Assembly: GCF_001938945.1 (NCBI RefSeq)
Contig: NZ_MKIO01000040.1
Location: 114,941-178,940 of the forward strand
DNA from: Xaviernesmea rhizosphaerae
GTDB lineage: Bacteria; Pseudomonadota; Alphaproteobacteria; Rhizobiales; Rhizobiaceae
Direction: 5' to 3'
Length of the DNA stretch: 64,000 nt
The notes beneath the pieces are model-generated. The model ran no database searches. It had not been told where the DNA came from and was given only the letters and a program-made list of their open reading frames with translations. Both the position numbers and the translations under genes were made by a program. Shown here piece by piece: positions 17,493 through 27,200 of the stretch; within the stretch, counting starts at the first letter, position 1, and every line of letters begins with the position of its first letter.

Positions 17493-18365
17493 ATGCGTTC
17501 CAAGCTTAGCTATGCCCAGTTGCGAGCATTCAATGCGGTTGCAAAGGAAGGCAGTTTCTCGTCTGCCGCGCGTCGCCTCGGCCTCAGTCAGCCTGCCATA
17601 ACGGCGCAGGTCAAAGCTTTGGAACAGAGCTACGGCGTGCTGTTATTCGAGCGCAGGGGGGACGGTGCAAGGATGACGCCACTCGCCAAGAGCTTGTTTC
17701 AGGAGACACAAGAGCTGCATGTTATAGAGGCTGTAGCCGCCGATATCCTGGGTGCATCGAGCGCGTTGAAGACGGGTGAACTCAACATCATGTGCGGCGC
17801 TCCGAATCCGGCAATGGCGCTGATTTCCGAGTTCAGGCGCCGTTACCCCGGTGTCCGGGTTACCGCCAATTTTGGTAACTGGCATCGGGTCACGACGGCA
17901 CTTTATGAGCAACAATGCGACGCGATCATCCTGACAGGCGTACCGGACGACGATAGCCTGACGCGCATTCCGTACATGGAGCAGCGAGCGGTCGCGCTGG
18001 TGCCTGCCGGGCACCCGCTGGCAAAGCGAGGCAAGCCCCTTTCGCTGCATGAACTTGCCGATCAGCCACTCATTTTTCGCAACGACCAATCTCTCACGCA
18101 ATCGGCGCTGAACATGGCAATAAGGAAGTCTGGCGTAAACCTTGAGCCAGCTCTCTCACTCGGCGAGCGTGAGGCGGTCTACGAGGCAGTGCACCAAGGA
18201 CTGGGAATAGGATTCATGTTCGAACTGGCGGTCAGCCGGGCAGAAAGCAACGTTGTCCGCCTGCCCATAATGGAGCTGAACGACGTTTACGTTGAGCACG
18301 TCGCATGCTTGACCCGGAACATGAGACGGCGCGAAGTTCGGGCACTGATGGCGCTGGTGGAATAA
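17493..18365 (+). CDS. LysR-family regulator, probably of the importer unit
   Basis: A 290-residue LysR regulator: N-terminal winged helix-turn-helix (LSYAQLRAFNAVAKEGSFSS, then AARRLGLSQPAITAQVKALE) and an effector-binding domain from about residue 90. It resembles regulators linked to phosphonate/aminoethylphosphonate catabolism (N-terminal LSYAQLRAF and the GNWHRVTTAL region), which would fit a phosphorus-containing solute, but that link is weak. The stop codon touches the left inverted repeat of the IS remnant, so the last residues might have been altered by the insertion; the length is normal. Confidence 0.9.
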   Translation: MRSKLSYAQLRAFNAVAKEGSFSSAARRLGLSQPAITAQVKALEQSYGVLLFERRGDGARMTPLAKSLFQETQELHVIEAVAADILGASSALKTGELNIMCGAPNPAMALISEFRRRYPGVRVTANFGNWHRVTTALYEQQCDAIILTGVPDDDSLTRIPYMEQRAVALVPAGHPLAKRGKPLSLHELADQPLIFRNDQSLTQSALNMAIRKSGVNLEPALSLGEREAVYEAVHQGLGIGFMFELAVSRAESNVVRLPIMELNDVYVEHVACLTRNMRRREVRALMALVE

Positions 18366-19530
18366 TACCAACCTTCAGTGAATGTGACTCTCGTGGGGAT
18401 TCCCAGCAGCCGACGAATCTGAATCTTTGTTGCAAACAGGAGGTTGCGATGGGTTCAGCGCTTTCATTGCGGTCGGATTTCGACGGGGCCAGGTTGCGGC
18501 GTCTGGCTCGCCAGACACGGGATGCCAATCAGGCGCGACGGCTTCTGGCTCTTGCATCGATCTATGATGGCGGCTCGCGCGCCGATGCCGCCCGGCTTGG
18601 CAGCGTGACAGTTCAGATCGTGCGCGACTGGGTGGTCCGCTTCAACGATCGCGGTCCAGACGGTCTGATCAATGGCAAGGCTTCGGGCAAGCCTTCTCTC
18701 CTGAACGACGAACAGCGAGCGGCCTTGGCGCAAGCCATAGAGCGCGGACCGACACCGTACTGGATGGCGTCGTTCGTTGGCGTCTGTGTGATCTGGCGCA
18801 ATGGCTCTGGGAAGAGTTCCGCATCTCGGTGAGCCAGGAGGCCCTTGGTCGCGAAGTGCGTGCCATGGGGTAGCGCAAGCTCTCTGCTCGCCCAAGACAT
18901 CATGCTCAGGATGCCGAAGCGGCCGAGGCTTTTAAAAAAACTTCCCCGCCGCTGTGGCAGAAATTGCCGCCGGCCCCGCCAAGAGCAAAGTGATCGAAGT
19001 CTGGTTTCAGGACGAAGCTCGTATAGGCCAGAAGAACAAGATCACCCGCCGCTGAGCCAAGCGGGGAACAAGGCCGTCTGCGCCACACGACCAGCGAACC
19101 AAGCCGGCCTATATCTTCGGTTCCATCTGCCCCAAACAGGGCAAGGCTGCCGCTCTCGTCATGCCGTGGTGCGACACCCATGCCATGAACCAGCACCTGA
19201 TCGATATCCCGTAATGTTGCAGATAACGAACATGCCGTCCTCATCATGGACCAGGCTGGATGGCACATGTCCAACAATCTCGTCGTCCCAGAAAACATCA
19301 CCATCCTGCCACTGCCGCCCAAATCACCCGAGCTGAACCCGGTCGAAAACATCTGGCAGTTCATGAGGGACAACTGGCTCTCAAACCGCGTCTTCAAGTC
19401 CTACGAGGATATCGTCGACCATTGCTGCTACGCTTGGAGAACACTCCAGGACCGACCATGGAAGATCATGTCGATCGGCAGACGCAAATGGGCACAAGGG
19501 TTCTGATCAATGACGGTTGGTATAATACCT
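18365..19530. mobile_element. Degenerate IS630-type insertion sequence
   Basis: About 1.16 kb bounded by imperfect inverted repeats: ATACCAACCTTCAGTGA at 18365-18381 and, inverted, TCAATGACGGTTGGTAT at 19507-19523, flanked by TA-rich bases as expected for IS630 elements that target TA. It contains one broken transposase gene. It is inserted exactly after the LysR stop codon and separates the importer module from the flavoenzyme module. Confidence 0.75.
18449..19506 (+). pseudogene. IS630-family transposase, frameshifted
   Basis: The N-terminal helix-turn-helix region (LRRLARQTRDANQARRLLAL, RADAARLGSVTVQIVRDWV) is intact to about 18770, then the frame shifts several times. The C-terminal catalytic part survives in another frame at 19246-19506, with the end of the DDE domain PKSPELNPVENIWQFMRDNW. 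Start at 18449 has an AGGAGG ribosome site. The middle reads as transposase in pieces. Not functional. Confidence 0.85.
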
Positions 19531-20125
19531 TCGTCGCAATATTCGTTTCCGCAAAGTTCAGATTGCTGAAACGTCTCCGCTTCGCGCCCGAGGCCTTCGT
19601 GTGCCTGCCTGAAAGTAGACATCGGCTGAAACCTCGCCGTCATACATCGATGTCCGCCTTCGCGTAGGTGCCCTAGCAGCGGTCAGTCTGCCATCGGCCC
19701 CGGACTGGAAATGATTTCCGCTATGCGCCTCCATGTCGGTCATAGAGGCTGTCGTGTCGTCGTGCGTGCCTAAAAGCAGACATAGCCTCGGCGCCCGCGT
19801 CACGTCGCCTTTACGCCGATAGTGTTGAAAAACTCCGCTGAGGGTCGACAAAACAACTCACTGCCGTGACTGTCCGGAATGGATTTCCGATGATCTTAGC
19901 TGACTGAAACGGATTTGCGGCAGAGTGGGTACAGAGCTTCCTCTAAGCAATGTCATTTCAGCTAAAGCTTACGAGAAGCTGCCCACGGGAGTATTTCAAC
20001 AGTATCCGCCATAAGCGGACGTCCGCCGACGCATTATGAAGGACCTGTTGCCACCCCATTCAGGTCCGCCAGTCTTGATACGAGCTGACCTGGAAGCAGA
20101 CGTAGGACTCGTCATCTTCTGCCTG
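19531..20125. other. Non-coding gap between IS remnant and LysR gene
   Basis: No convincing gene. It holds scattered short repeats: CCTGAAAGTAGACAT (about 19609) and CCTAAAAGCAGACAT (about 19769), also seen as CCTGAAAGCGGACAT at 11521, and the palindrome GAAATGATTTCCGCT at 19708 with a relative near 19875. These look like debris from earlier insertions. Confidence 0.5.
19708..19722. repeat. Palindromic repeat, left copy
   Basis: GAAATGATTTCCGCT, part of a near palindrome (GGAAATGATTTCC). The same 15 bases occur at 23739-23753, followed in both places within two bases by GCGCC. The two copies bracket the LysR/flavoenzyme module. Confidence 0.6.
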
Positions 20126-21034
20126 CTAAAGAGCTTTCGCGTTGGCCCGTCTAACGAACTCATCCACAACAACCCGGATCCGGGGAAGTATCGCACGGGT
20201 CGTTGGCCACACAGCGTTAAATGGCGATTGCACCTGGCACCGATCCGGCAGCACCTCGACCAATTCTTTCCCATCGATGTAAGGCTGCAGGAGAGACTGT
20301 GGCATTTGGCATAAGCCGAAACCAGCAACCGCCATATCGATGACCACCTCTCCGTCGCTCACTAGGTGAGCGGCCAGCGGATCAAGCGACTTTACGCGCC
20401 CGCCCTCCTCCAGGAAGCGCCAGGGTGCGGCTCTGCCTGGCCTGCCTCCGAGGATACAGGCGTGGTCTTGTAGATCACGTAGGCTTGTTGGTGCCCCTGC
20501 TTCACTAAGATAGCGTGGTGCTGCACAGAGAACGAGGCGCTGTGTTCCGAGCGGTCGGGCAGAGATGTCAGTTCGGTCAGGCAGCTCGCCGAACCGCAGA
20601 CATAGGTCTACCCCATCCTCGACAGGGTCTATAATACGATCAGAGAAGCTGGCCTCCAAACGGAGTCCGGGATGGGCCCTGAGGATATCCAATAGGATCG
20701 GCATGGCGATCCGTCGGCCGAACGCCACTGGCATGTCCACCCGCAATATTCCTCTAACCGCGCTGGCCTTGGACCGTGCGAGGTCTTCTGCTGACCGGAG
20801 CTGATCAAGTGCGGCTTCGGCTTGCACAAAGTAGGCCTGACCATCGGGCGTCAACGATAGCCGACGTGTTGTCCGATGCAGAAGTTTGACGCCAAGCCGA
20901 CCCTCCAACTGGGCCACCGACTTGGCGACGGCCGACTTGGTGATGCCAAACTGTGCCGCCGCCGCAGTGAACGACCCGGCTTTCACCACGGTGATAAAGA
21001 TTTCTACGCCACCGAAGGTGCTGGTAATAGCCAT
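20126..21034 (-). CDS. LysR-family regulator of the flavoenzyme module
   Basis: A 302-residue LysR protein. The helix-turn-helix is at residues 5-65 (GGVEIFITVVKAGSFTAAAA, QFGITKSAVAKSVAQLEGRL), typical of the subgroup that often controls neighbouring oxidoreductase genes. The ATG at 21034 gives the usual short N-terminus; an upstream in-frame ATG would add 19 unlikely residues. It is divergent from the Old Yellow Enzyme gene at 21143 with a 108-base gap, the standard arrangement for a regulator and its target. Confidence 0.92.
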   Translation of the reverse strand: MAITSTFGGVEIFITVVKAGSFTAAAAQFGITKSAVAKSVAQLEGRLGVKLLHRTTRRLSLTPDGQAYFVQAEAALDQLRSAEDLARSKASAVRGILRVDMPVAFGRRIAMPILLDILRAHPGLRLEASFSDRIIDPVEDGVDLCLRFGELPDRTDISARPLGTQRLVLCAAPRYLSEAGAPTSLRDLQDHACILGGRPGRAAPWRFLEEGGRVKSLDPLAAHLVSDGEVVIDMAVAGFGLCQMPQSLLQPYIDGKELVEVLPDRCQVQSPFNAVWPTTRAILPRIRVVVDEFVRRANAKAL

Positions 21035-21142
21035 TCTGCAGGCACTCCAATTGACGACTTGAAGTGTACAGTCTGACAACCGGAAGGACAATTGTCTCCA
21101 GACAGAAGCAGAGCCATATCTGCGCTAAACCAGGAGATATCG

Positions 21143-22240
21143 ATGTCCCGTTTGTTCGATCCGTTGAAGGTTGGGGCTCTCGAGCTGCCGAACCGCGTTA
21201 TCATGGCCCCGCTTACACGCAAGCGCTCCGGCGTCGAGCGCGTACCCAACGCGATGATGGCCGAATACTATCGGCAACGGGCTGGTGCCGGATTGATTCT
21301 GAGCGAAGCGACTTCTGTGTCCCCACAAGGCGTTGGATATTGGGGCACGCCTGGTATTTGGAACGATGCCCAGGTCCAAGGCTGGCAACACGTCACGCGG
21401 CAGGTTCACGAAGCCGATGGTCGCATATTCCTGCAGCTCTGGCACGTGGGCCGCATCTCCGACCCCGAACTTCTCGATGGCCAACTTCCCGTAGCGCCGA
21501 GCGCAATCGCCGCCGCTGGTCATGTCTCGGGACTACGCCCGAAAAGGCCGCATCCTATTCCACGGGCTTTGGAAACGAATGAGATACCGGGAATCGTTGA
21601 GGACTTTAGACAGGGCGCGGAGCGAGCAAAGGCCGCTGACTTTGATGGCGTCGAGTTGCATGCTGCCAATGGCTATCTGATTGATCAGTTCCTACAGGAC
21701 AAGACCAACAAGCGCACCGATTGCTACGGTGGCACAGTCGAGAACCGCGCTAGGTTTCTCCTTGAGATTGCGGATGCAGTGACTGAGGTTTGGGGCGCTG
21801 ATCGTGTCGGCGTGCACCTTCGACCTCGGGGCGAGGAACACGATATGGGGGACAGCAACCCCAAGGCAATTTTCGGGTACGTCGCCGACGAACTGGCAAG
21901 ACGGAAGATTGCCTTCATTTTTGTCCGCGAAATTGAAGCCGAAGACAGCCTTCTCGGTGAGATCAAGCGTCGGTTCGGGGGGCCGGTCATAGCCAATGAA
22001 CTTATGTCAAAGGAAGATGGGGAGCGACTTATCGAGTCCGGTCATGCCGACGCCCTGGCATTCGGTCGCGACTATATCGCCAATCCGGACCTCGCAGAGC
22101 GCCTTCAGCAGAACTTTCCTCTGAACACACCGAACAAGGTGTTCGGCATCTCCTTCGGCTATCCCGACGCGACTCATGCCGCGAACACCTATCGGATCGG
22201 CAAGGCACCGATTGAGGAAAGCGTGACGTTCCACGGATGA
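21143..22240 (+). CDS. Old Yellow Enzyme family NADH:flavin oxidoreductase (NemA-like)
   Basis: A 365-residue FMN-dependent ene-reductase. Family marks: NRVIMAPLTRKRS near the N-terminus, QLWHVGRIS, VELHAANGYLIDQFLQD with the substrate-binding His/Asn pair, YGGTVENRARF, and GRDYIANPDL near the end. Length matches NemA-type enzymes that reduce N-ethylmaleimide, nitrate esters and enones. The start at 21143 has an AGGAGAT site. One strand reads VGVHLRPRG where relatives usually have RLSP, a mild variation near the flavin. It is followed 140 bases later by an FMN monooxygenase gene, and both may be induced through the LysR protein. Confidence 0.92.
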   Translation: MSRLFDPLKVGALELPNRVIMAPLTRKRSGVERVPNAMMAEYYRQRAGAGLILSEATSVSPQGVGYWGTPGIWNDAQVQGWQHVTRQVHEADGRIFLQLWHVGRISDPELLDGQLPVAPSAIAAAGHVSGLRPKRPHPIPRALETNEIPGIVEDFRQGAERAKAADFDGVELHAANGYLIDQFLQDKTNKRTDCYGGTVENRARFLLEIADAVTEVWGADRVGVHLRPRGEEHDMGDSNPKAIFGYVADELARRKIAFIFVREIEAEDSLLGEIKRRFGGPVIANELMSKEDGERLIESGHADALAFGRDYIANPDLAERLQQNFPLNTPNKVFGISFGYPDATHAANTYRIGKAPIEESVTFHG

Positions 22241-22380
22241 GTTCCGGCGAATGTAGAACCCGCTCATGGCGCTTCTGCGCCATGACGTTTTTGCATAGAA
22301 GAACGCGGCAAACGAAAAGCTCAGGCGATTGCTTCGAAGAGTACACGGCGTGCTTCCGTGGGCGGAAAAGCGAGAGGTCA

Positions 22381-23703
22381 ATGACCAAGCAGATGATGAT
22401 CGGCGTTGCCCTGGGCAACGGCTATGGTGCGCAAAACAGCGCGTGGCGGATGCCTTGGGTCGATCCGGCAAACTACACAAGTTTCGACAGTCAGGTGCGC
22501 TACGCCCAGGCCGCCGAGCGGGGCAAGTTCCAGTTCCTGTTCTTGCCCGACTACCCTGCGCTTAAGGGTGACGTGGCCATGGAGGCTCCCTGGGTTTCGC
22601 TTGAACCTATGCTCACACTTGCCGCAATCGCCCGTGAAACCAACCGGATCGGTCTGGTCGCCACCGGATCGACCACCTTCAACGAACCCTACAACCTCGC
22701 ACGCCAGTTCAAGACACTGGACATCATGAGCCACGGCCGGGTGGGATGGAATGCCGTGCCCTCCTGGGACCCTGCTGTCGCCGCCAATTTTGGCCGACAG
22801 CTACCTCCGCGTGAGGAAAAATACCAGCGGCTCCATGAGGTCGTCCAGTTGGTCCAGGCTCTATGGGGAAGCTGGGAACGGGATGCCTGGGTGCTCGACA
22901 CAGCCTCCGGTCAGTTTGCCGATCCCGCGAAGATCAAGCCAATCAATCTAAGCGGGCGGCATGTCGGTGCACGCGGGCCGTTGCCGCTCCCGCCCTCCGA
23001 ACAGGGGCAACCGGTAATCTTTCAGGCAGGTGGCGGTGGGAACGGGCTGGAAGTAGCCGGACGTTATGCCACCGGCGTGATGGGGGCACCCCAGACGATG
23101 GAGGATGCCCGCCACCAGCGCTCCGAGCTAAGGGCGGCTGCTCAACGTGCAGGGCGCGACCCGGACGAGATAAAGTACTTCGCTGGCATCATGACGACGG
23201 TCGCGTCGGACAGGCGTGCGGGGCTCGACCGCCGTATCCTGCTAACGGAACACACTTTCGCCGACCGCGTCGTCTACCTGGGGCAGATGCTTGGGCTGCG
23301 GCTCGAATCCGCTAGTCTCGACGCACCGTTGTCTCCTGAGCAACTGGCCGCAGCCCGCCCATCCCCGGCTGACCCTCGCTCGGTCTATGCATTGCAGGTC
23401 GCTCGCGAAGGCTGGAACTTGCGCGATGTACTGGCGCACGGAGTGATCGAGTTTCACCCAGCCATCGCAGGACCCTCTATCGAAATTGCCGACTTCATGC
23501 AGGCATGGTTTGAAGCTGATGCCGCCGATGGCTTCTGGGTAGTCCCAGACGTGTTCGAGGACGGGATCGACGCCTTCGTGGACGGCGTCGTCCCAATCTT
23601 GCAGGAGCGCGGGTTGTTCCATCGCGACTATGAGGGGCACACCCTACGTCATCATCTCGGTGCACCCGCCCAATACGGTACTGATACACGTGTGCTGGGC
23701 TGA
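22381..23703 (+). CDS. NtaA/SnaA/DszA-family FMN-dependent monooxygenase
   Basis: A 440-residue luciferase-like monooxygenase of the NtaA/SnaA/DszA/SoxA class, which uses reduced FMN from a partner reductase to oxidise compounds such as nitrilotriacetate, dibenzothiophene sulfone or alkanesulfonates. Marks: LDIMSHGRVGWNAVPS, PREEKYQRLHEVVQLVQALW, and the FQAGGGGNGLEVAGRYA segment. The start at 22381 gives the normal N-terminus (GVALGNGYG). Substrate unknown. No dedicated flavin reductase gene is adjacent, so reduced flavin may come from elsewhere or from the preceding ene-reductase (speculative). Confidence 0.9.
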   Translation: MTKQMMIGVALGNGYGAQNSAWRMPWVDPANYTSFDSQVRYAQAAERGKFQFLFLPDYPALKGDVAMEAPWVSLEPMLTLAAIARETNRIGLVATGSTTFNEPYNLARQFKTLDIMSHGRVGWNAVPSWDPAVAANFGRQLPPREEKYQRLHEVVQLVQALWGSWERDAWVLDTASGQFADPAKIKPINLSGRHVGARGPLPLPPSEQGQPVIFQAGGGGNGLEVAGRYATGVMGAPQTMEDARHQRSELRAAAQRAGRDPDEIKYFAGIMTTVASDRRAGLDRRILLTEHTFADRVVYLGQMLGLRLESASLDAPLSPEQLAAARPSPADPRSVYALQVAREGWNLRDVLAHGVIEFHPAIAGPSIEIADFMQAWFEADAADGFWVVPDVFEDGIDAFVDGVVPILQERGLFHRDYEGHTLRHHLGAPAQYGTDTRVLG

Positions 23704-24268
23704 GCGCGGCGCTGATGTCCGGTAAGGGCCCGACAGCGGAAATGATTTCCGCTTCGCGCCCTCAATTCAGCCGTTCACCGATTGTGCGGTCGATCCCAAA
23801 ACCTGCCGTTCTTTCATCTCCCGATGCTGCGTTGGCTTCGACCCACTTTGGCACAAACCCGTCATTTCAGCCTGGATCTCTTCATGTCGGCTTTCCAACA
23901 TAGAGCAGAGATTCATCGCTCGACCCATTGGCATCCAGCACGACAGAATGGCCGAAAGCAGACTGGCAGTATTGGAGAAGGCCGGTGCAAGAAGCGGGCA
24001 CGCTGCCGCTATCCTAGACGGGCGCAAACTCGATCGTGACGCTGCCGGGCGTGCACAAAGTCAGGCGCCGTCCGCGACCTGGCTCGGCGTCCGCACACAC
24101 CGTGCCGCAATTCCGGACTGATCAGACGAGCCGATGGCCGGGGACGGCCTGTGTTGGATGAGGCCGCGCCCCTCGATGCTCTGATGGCGGGCTGCTCTGA
24201 AATCGCAAGGGACGTGAACGCGGCGGCGAAATGATATTGTCGCCGTCGTGGCGGCGACCAGAACTTAG
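23704..24268. other. Non-coding gap with repeat and possible gene fragment
   Basis: About 565 bases with no full gene. The palindrome GAAATGATTTCCGCT lies at 23739-23753. Near the right end a short frame ending at about 24234 reads as a plausible C-terminal protein fragment (GRPVLDEAAPLDALMAGCSE), perhaps the 3' stub of a gene lost by deletion. Nothing else is recognised. Confidence 0.4.
23739..23753. repeat. Palindromic repeat, right copy
   Basis: The second copy of GAAATGATTTCCGCT (first at 19708), 36 bases after the monooxygenase stop. It may mark the right end of a once-mobile metabolic cassette. Confidence 0.6.
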
Positions 24269-27200
24269 CTAGGGATCGATCCAGCCGTCGAGCTGCGGGT
24301 CTGGCTGATTCATCGCTTGTTCAATAGCCTCGCGCTCGGCAAATATTGCTGCGCGCCGCTCGCGAAGCAGGGTGACGAGCTCGGCCGTGTCGACCGTTGC
24401 GTGCTCGAGCCACCTGAGCAGGCGATCGCAGGTGCCGAACAGCAGCGGCGGGCGCTCATGGACCAAGAATGCCAGCACCTTGACAGCGTTGTCCTGCATC
24501 TCGCGGGCGTCGACATCGTGGGGCGGATCGAAGACGATCTTGGCCATCTCCAAGGGCCGAAAATCGTTCTGGAGTCGGTCCAGCATGCCGTGGAGATCGC
24601 CATCGTCGCTCAGCCAATCTCTCAGATCGTAAATGTCGTCGAGAATCGCGGGCGACGCCTCGGCCATCCGGTCGAGCCACAGTTCATATTCGTCCGAGTC
24701 GGCGGCGAGGCGGAGCAGCGTTGCCCAGGCCTCCGGCATGAAATTGCCGGTGCACCTCACCTTGAGCCTTAGCATAACGCCCAGCGTGCGTTCAGCGTTC
24801 GTCGCGCCAAGGGCACCGACGATGCGCGCCACACGCTTGCCGTCGCCGTTATAAGTGATGTGATCCCACGCGAGCTCGAATAGCGGGTGGTCAGGCCGGC
24901 ACGCGATGATCTCCACAACCGGTTCCCAGACGGCCTCGCCGCTGTGATGCGTGCCGAGCCACCACAAGGGCTGAGGCTGACCGCAGTAGACATGGATCGC
25001 AGCCTCAATCAGTGAGGGCGGCGCCATGTCGATCAATCGCGTGGGCGGCTGTGAAAGGTCGATGCCCTCGGGGAGCAGCGTCACGACGACCGCGTCGGGG
25101 ACCTCCGAGCGCGTCAAGGTGACGGCCTGAAGCCAGCGATCATCCGAGCGGCCGCTTTTCAGGCGCTCAAATACCGCGGCGCGTTCGTCGTCACGCAGCA
25201 GCGACCAGTGGTCGATGAGGTCGGCTATGAAGGTGATCTTTGCGCCGGTTCCCGTGAAGTCGAGCAAGCGCGTGACCAGGGTTTCACGGCGTTCCGGCTC
25301 CGCCGCTGTCGCCTGCAGCAGGATCTCCGCGACACCGAGCGAGAACTCGCTCGGCAAGCGCCCGGCACGCTCGTTGCGCTCCAGCCAGTCGATCCAACCG
25401 TCGCAGAGAGCGACGAGCGATGTCGGCGACAGCGCGCCCAGGGCGCTGCGTGCGACGGCAAACAGTCTGGCGTCGATGAACGCGGCGTTGTGCGGCAGGG
25501 CCGCCATTACGATGGGCATGAGCCGCTCGAAGATCGGCCAGGGCGGGTGCTCGCCGGTATGTTCTTCGCGATCGAAGACGACGAGAAAGTCGAGCATCGC
25601 GGCCGCGGCTGCGACGTTGTGTGCGAGAGTCGCGAGACCGTCGAGGTGCCGCGCCCGCCGATCGGCTGTGCTGGCTTCCCAGCCCAGTACGGTGCCCTTC
25701 AGCGCGGCGAGCGCGCCGCTTGGATGATCGTCGGCGAAGATTCGGTCGAGGATCTCGTCGTCACCTGTTCGTGGTCGGCTCAACCAGAGTTTTGTCGCCT
25801 CGGCCCGCAACGCCGCCTCGTCGTAGCTAAGCAGGCGCCCAGCCATTGTGAGGGTCATGGCCTCGGGAGAGGCGGCCAGGAAGCGCAGGACGGCGGCGGC
25901 GCGCTCGGGGCCGACCAAGCCCTCGGGCGCGTCGAGTAGGGCCAGTTCGGCCGCGACCTCGCGGCGGTGGACGATCCGGAAGGCGCGTTCGAAATAGTCG
26001 GTCCCAAGCTGCTCGCCATAGGGAAGATGCGCCTCGCCGTCGCTCCATTCGACGTCGTCGAGCGTCACCGACGTGACCGAACTAATCCATCTCGGCAGCT
26101 CTCGCTGGGTTTCGGCGGGTAGGTCGGACAGACGGTTGACAAGGAAGCCGAAGCAGAGATCGCGCGTCGCTGGGAAGAACGAGCGCAGCCCCTCGGTGGC
26201 CTGCTCAACGAGGGACGCACGCGCGGTCGGACGCGCTTGGAGGCGGTCGAAGATCCAGTCGAGATTGCGCGCGGTGGCGCGCGAAGTGTGCGGCGACAGG
26301 CAGAACAGCCCGCGTTGTAACGCGTGACCGATGGCTTGTGCGGCGTGATGGGTAGGCGCCTCAAGCAGCGTCTCGGCCGCGGCGCGGTAGAAGGGATGCG
26401 CGAAGCCGACGGTCGGCTTTGCGTCGATTGTGACGAGCCGTCGGCGTTCGAGGTCGTCGAGGCCCGTCTGGTCGGCGACGGCGAGCTTGGGAGGCTCATC
26501 ATAGGCGGGAGCGGTCGCGGGTAGGATCGGCGGGCCGCCGATCGCAATTATCGTGCCCAGTGCCGTGCGCTTGCCTGGCAGGCCCGCGCCGCCGCTGCCG
26601 CGCACATAAGCCAGGTCGGAAAGCTTGATCGGCTCGCGCGGCGCGGTCGCCACCGCCAGGCTGACCGCGAGGTCTTCCAGCCCGTCGGCAGCGAGCATCT
26701 GGCCGAGTTGGGCGGCGTCTTCACGGGCCAAGCGAGTGATATCGGCGATCGACGCTGCCAGGCGGAGGCGATCGGCGTTGGCGGCAAGGTGCTCGAGACA
26801 GCCGGGCTCCAGCACCAATTCGCCGGTCACGAGCGCGTCGGTCACGCGCGCGGCAAGCGCGTCGTCAATCGCGAAGGTCGCCACCAGCGCTTGCCAAAGG
26901 CTGGCCAGAAACGCCGCTTCGAGGTCGCCGATGTCGCGCCAGCGCCGTTGCGCCGTGATGGTCTGGGCGAGCGATGCTGTTCGGCTGGTCGCGAGCAGCG
27001 GTTCGAGCCCTTGCGCGACGAGGAGCTTGCGCTGCGGGCGGGTGCGGTCGATCAGCTTGGAGAGACGCGCCAGCGATCGGGTCGCCTGCGCCTCGACTTG
27101 CGAACCCCCGAGGGGGTCATCAAGAAGCGCGAGCCGCGGCGCTGCTCCCGGTTCGAGCAGGAAGCGCTCCGCCGATTCCACGTCGACGAATTCCTGCACG

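Noticed and set aside
18449..19506. Active IS element
   Set aside because: The transposase reading frame is broken in several places.
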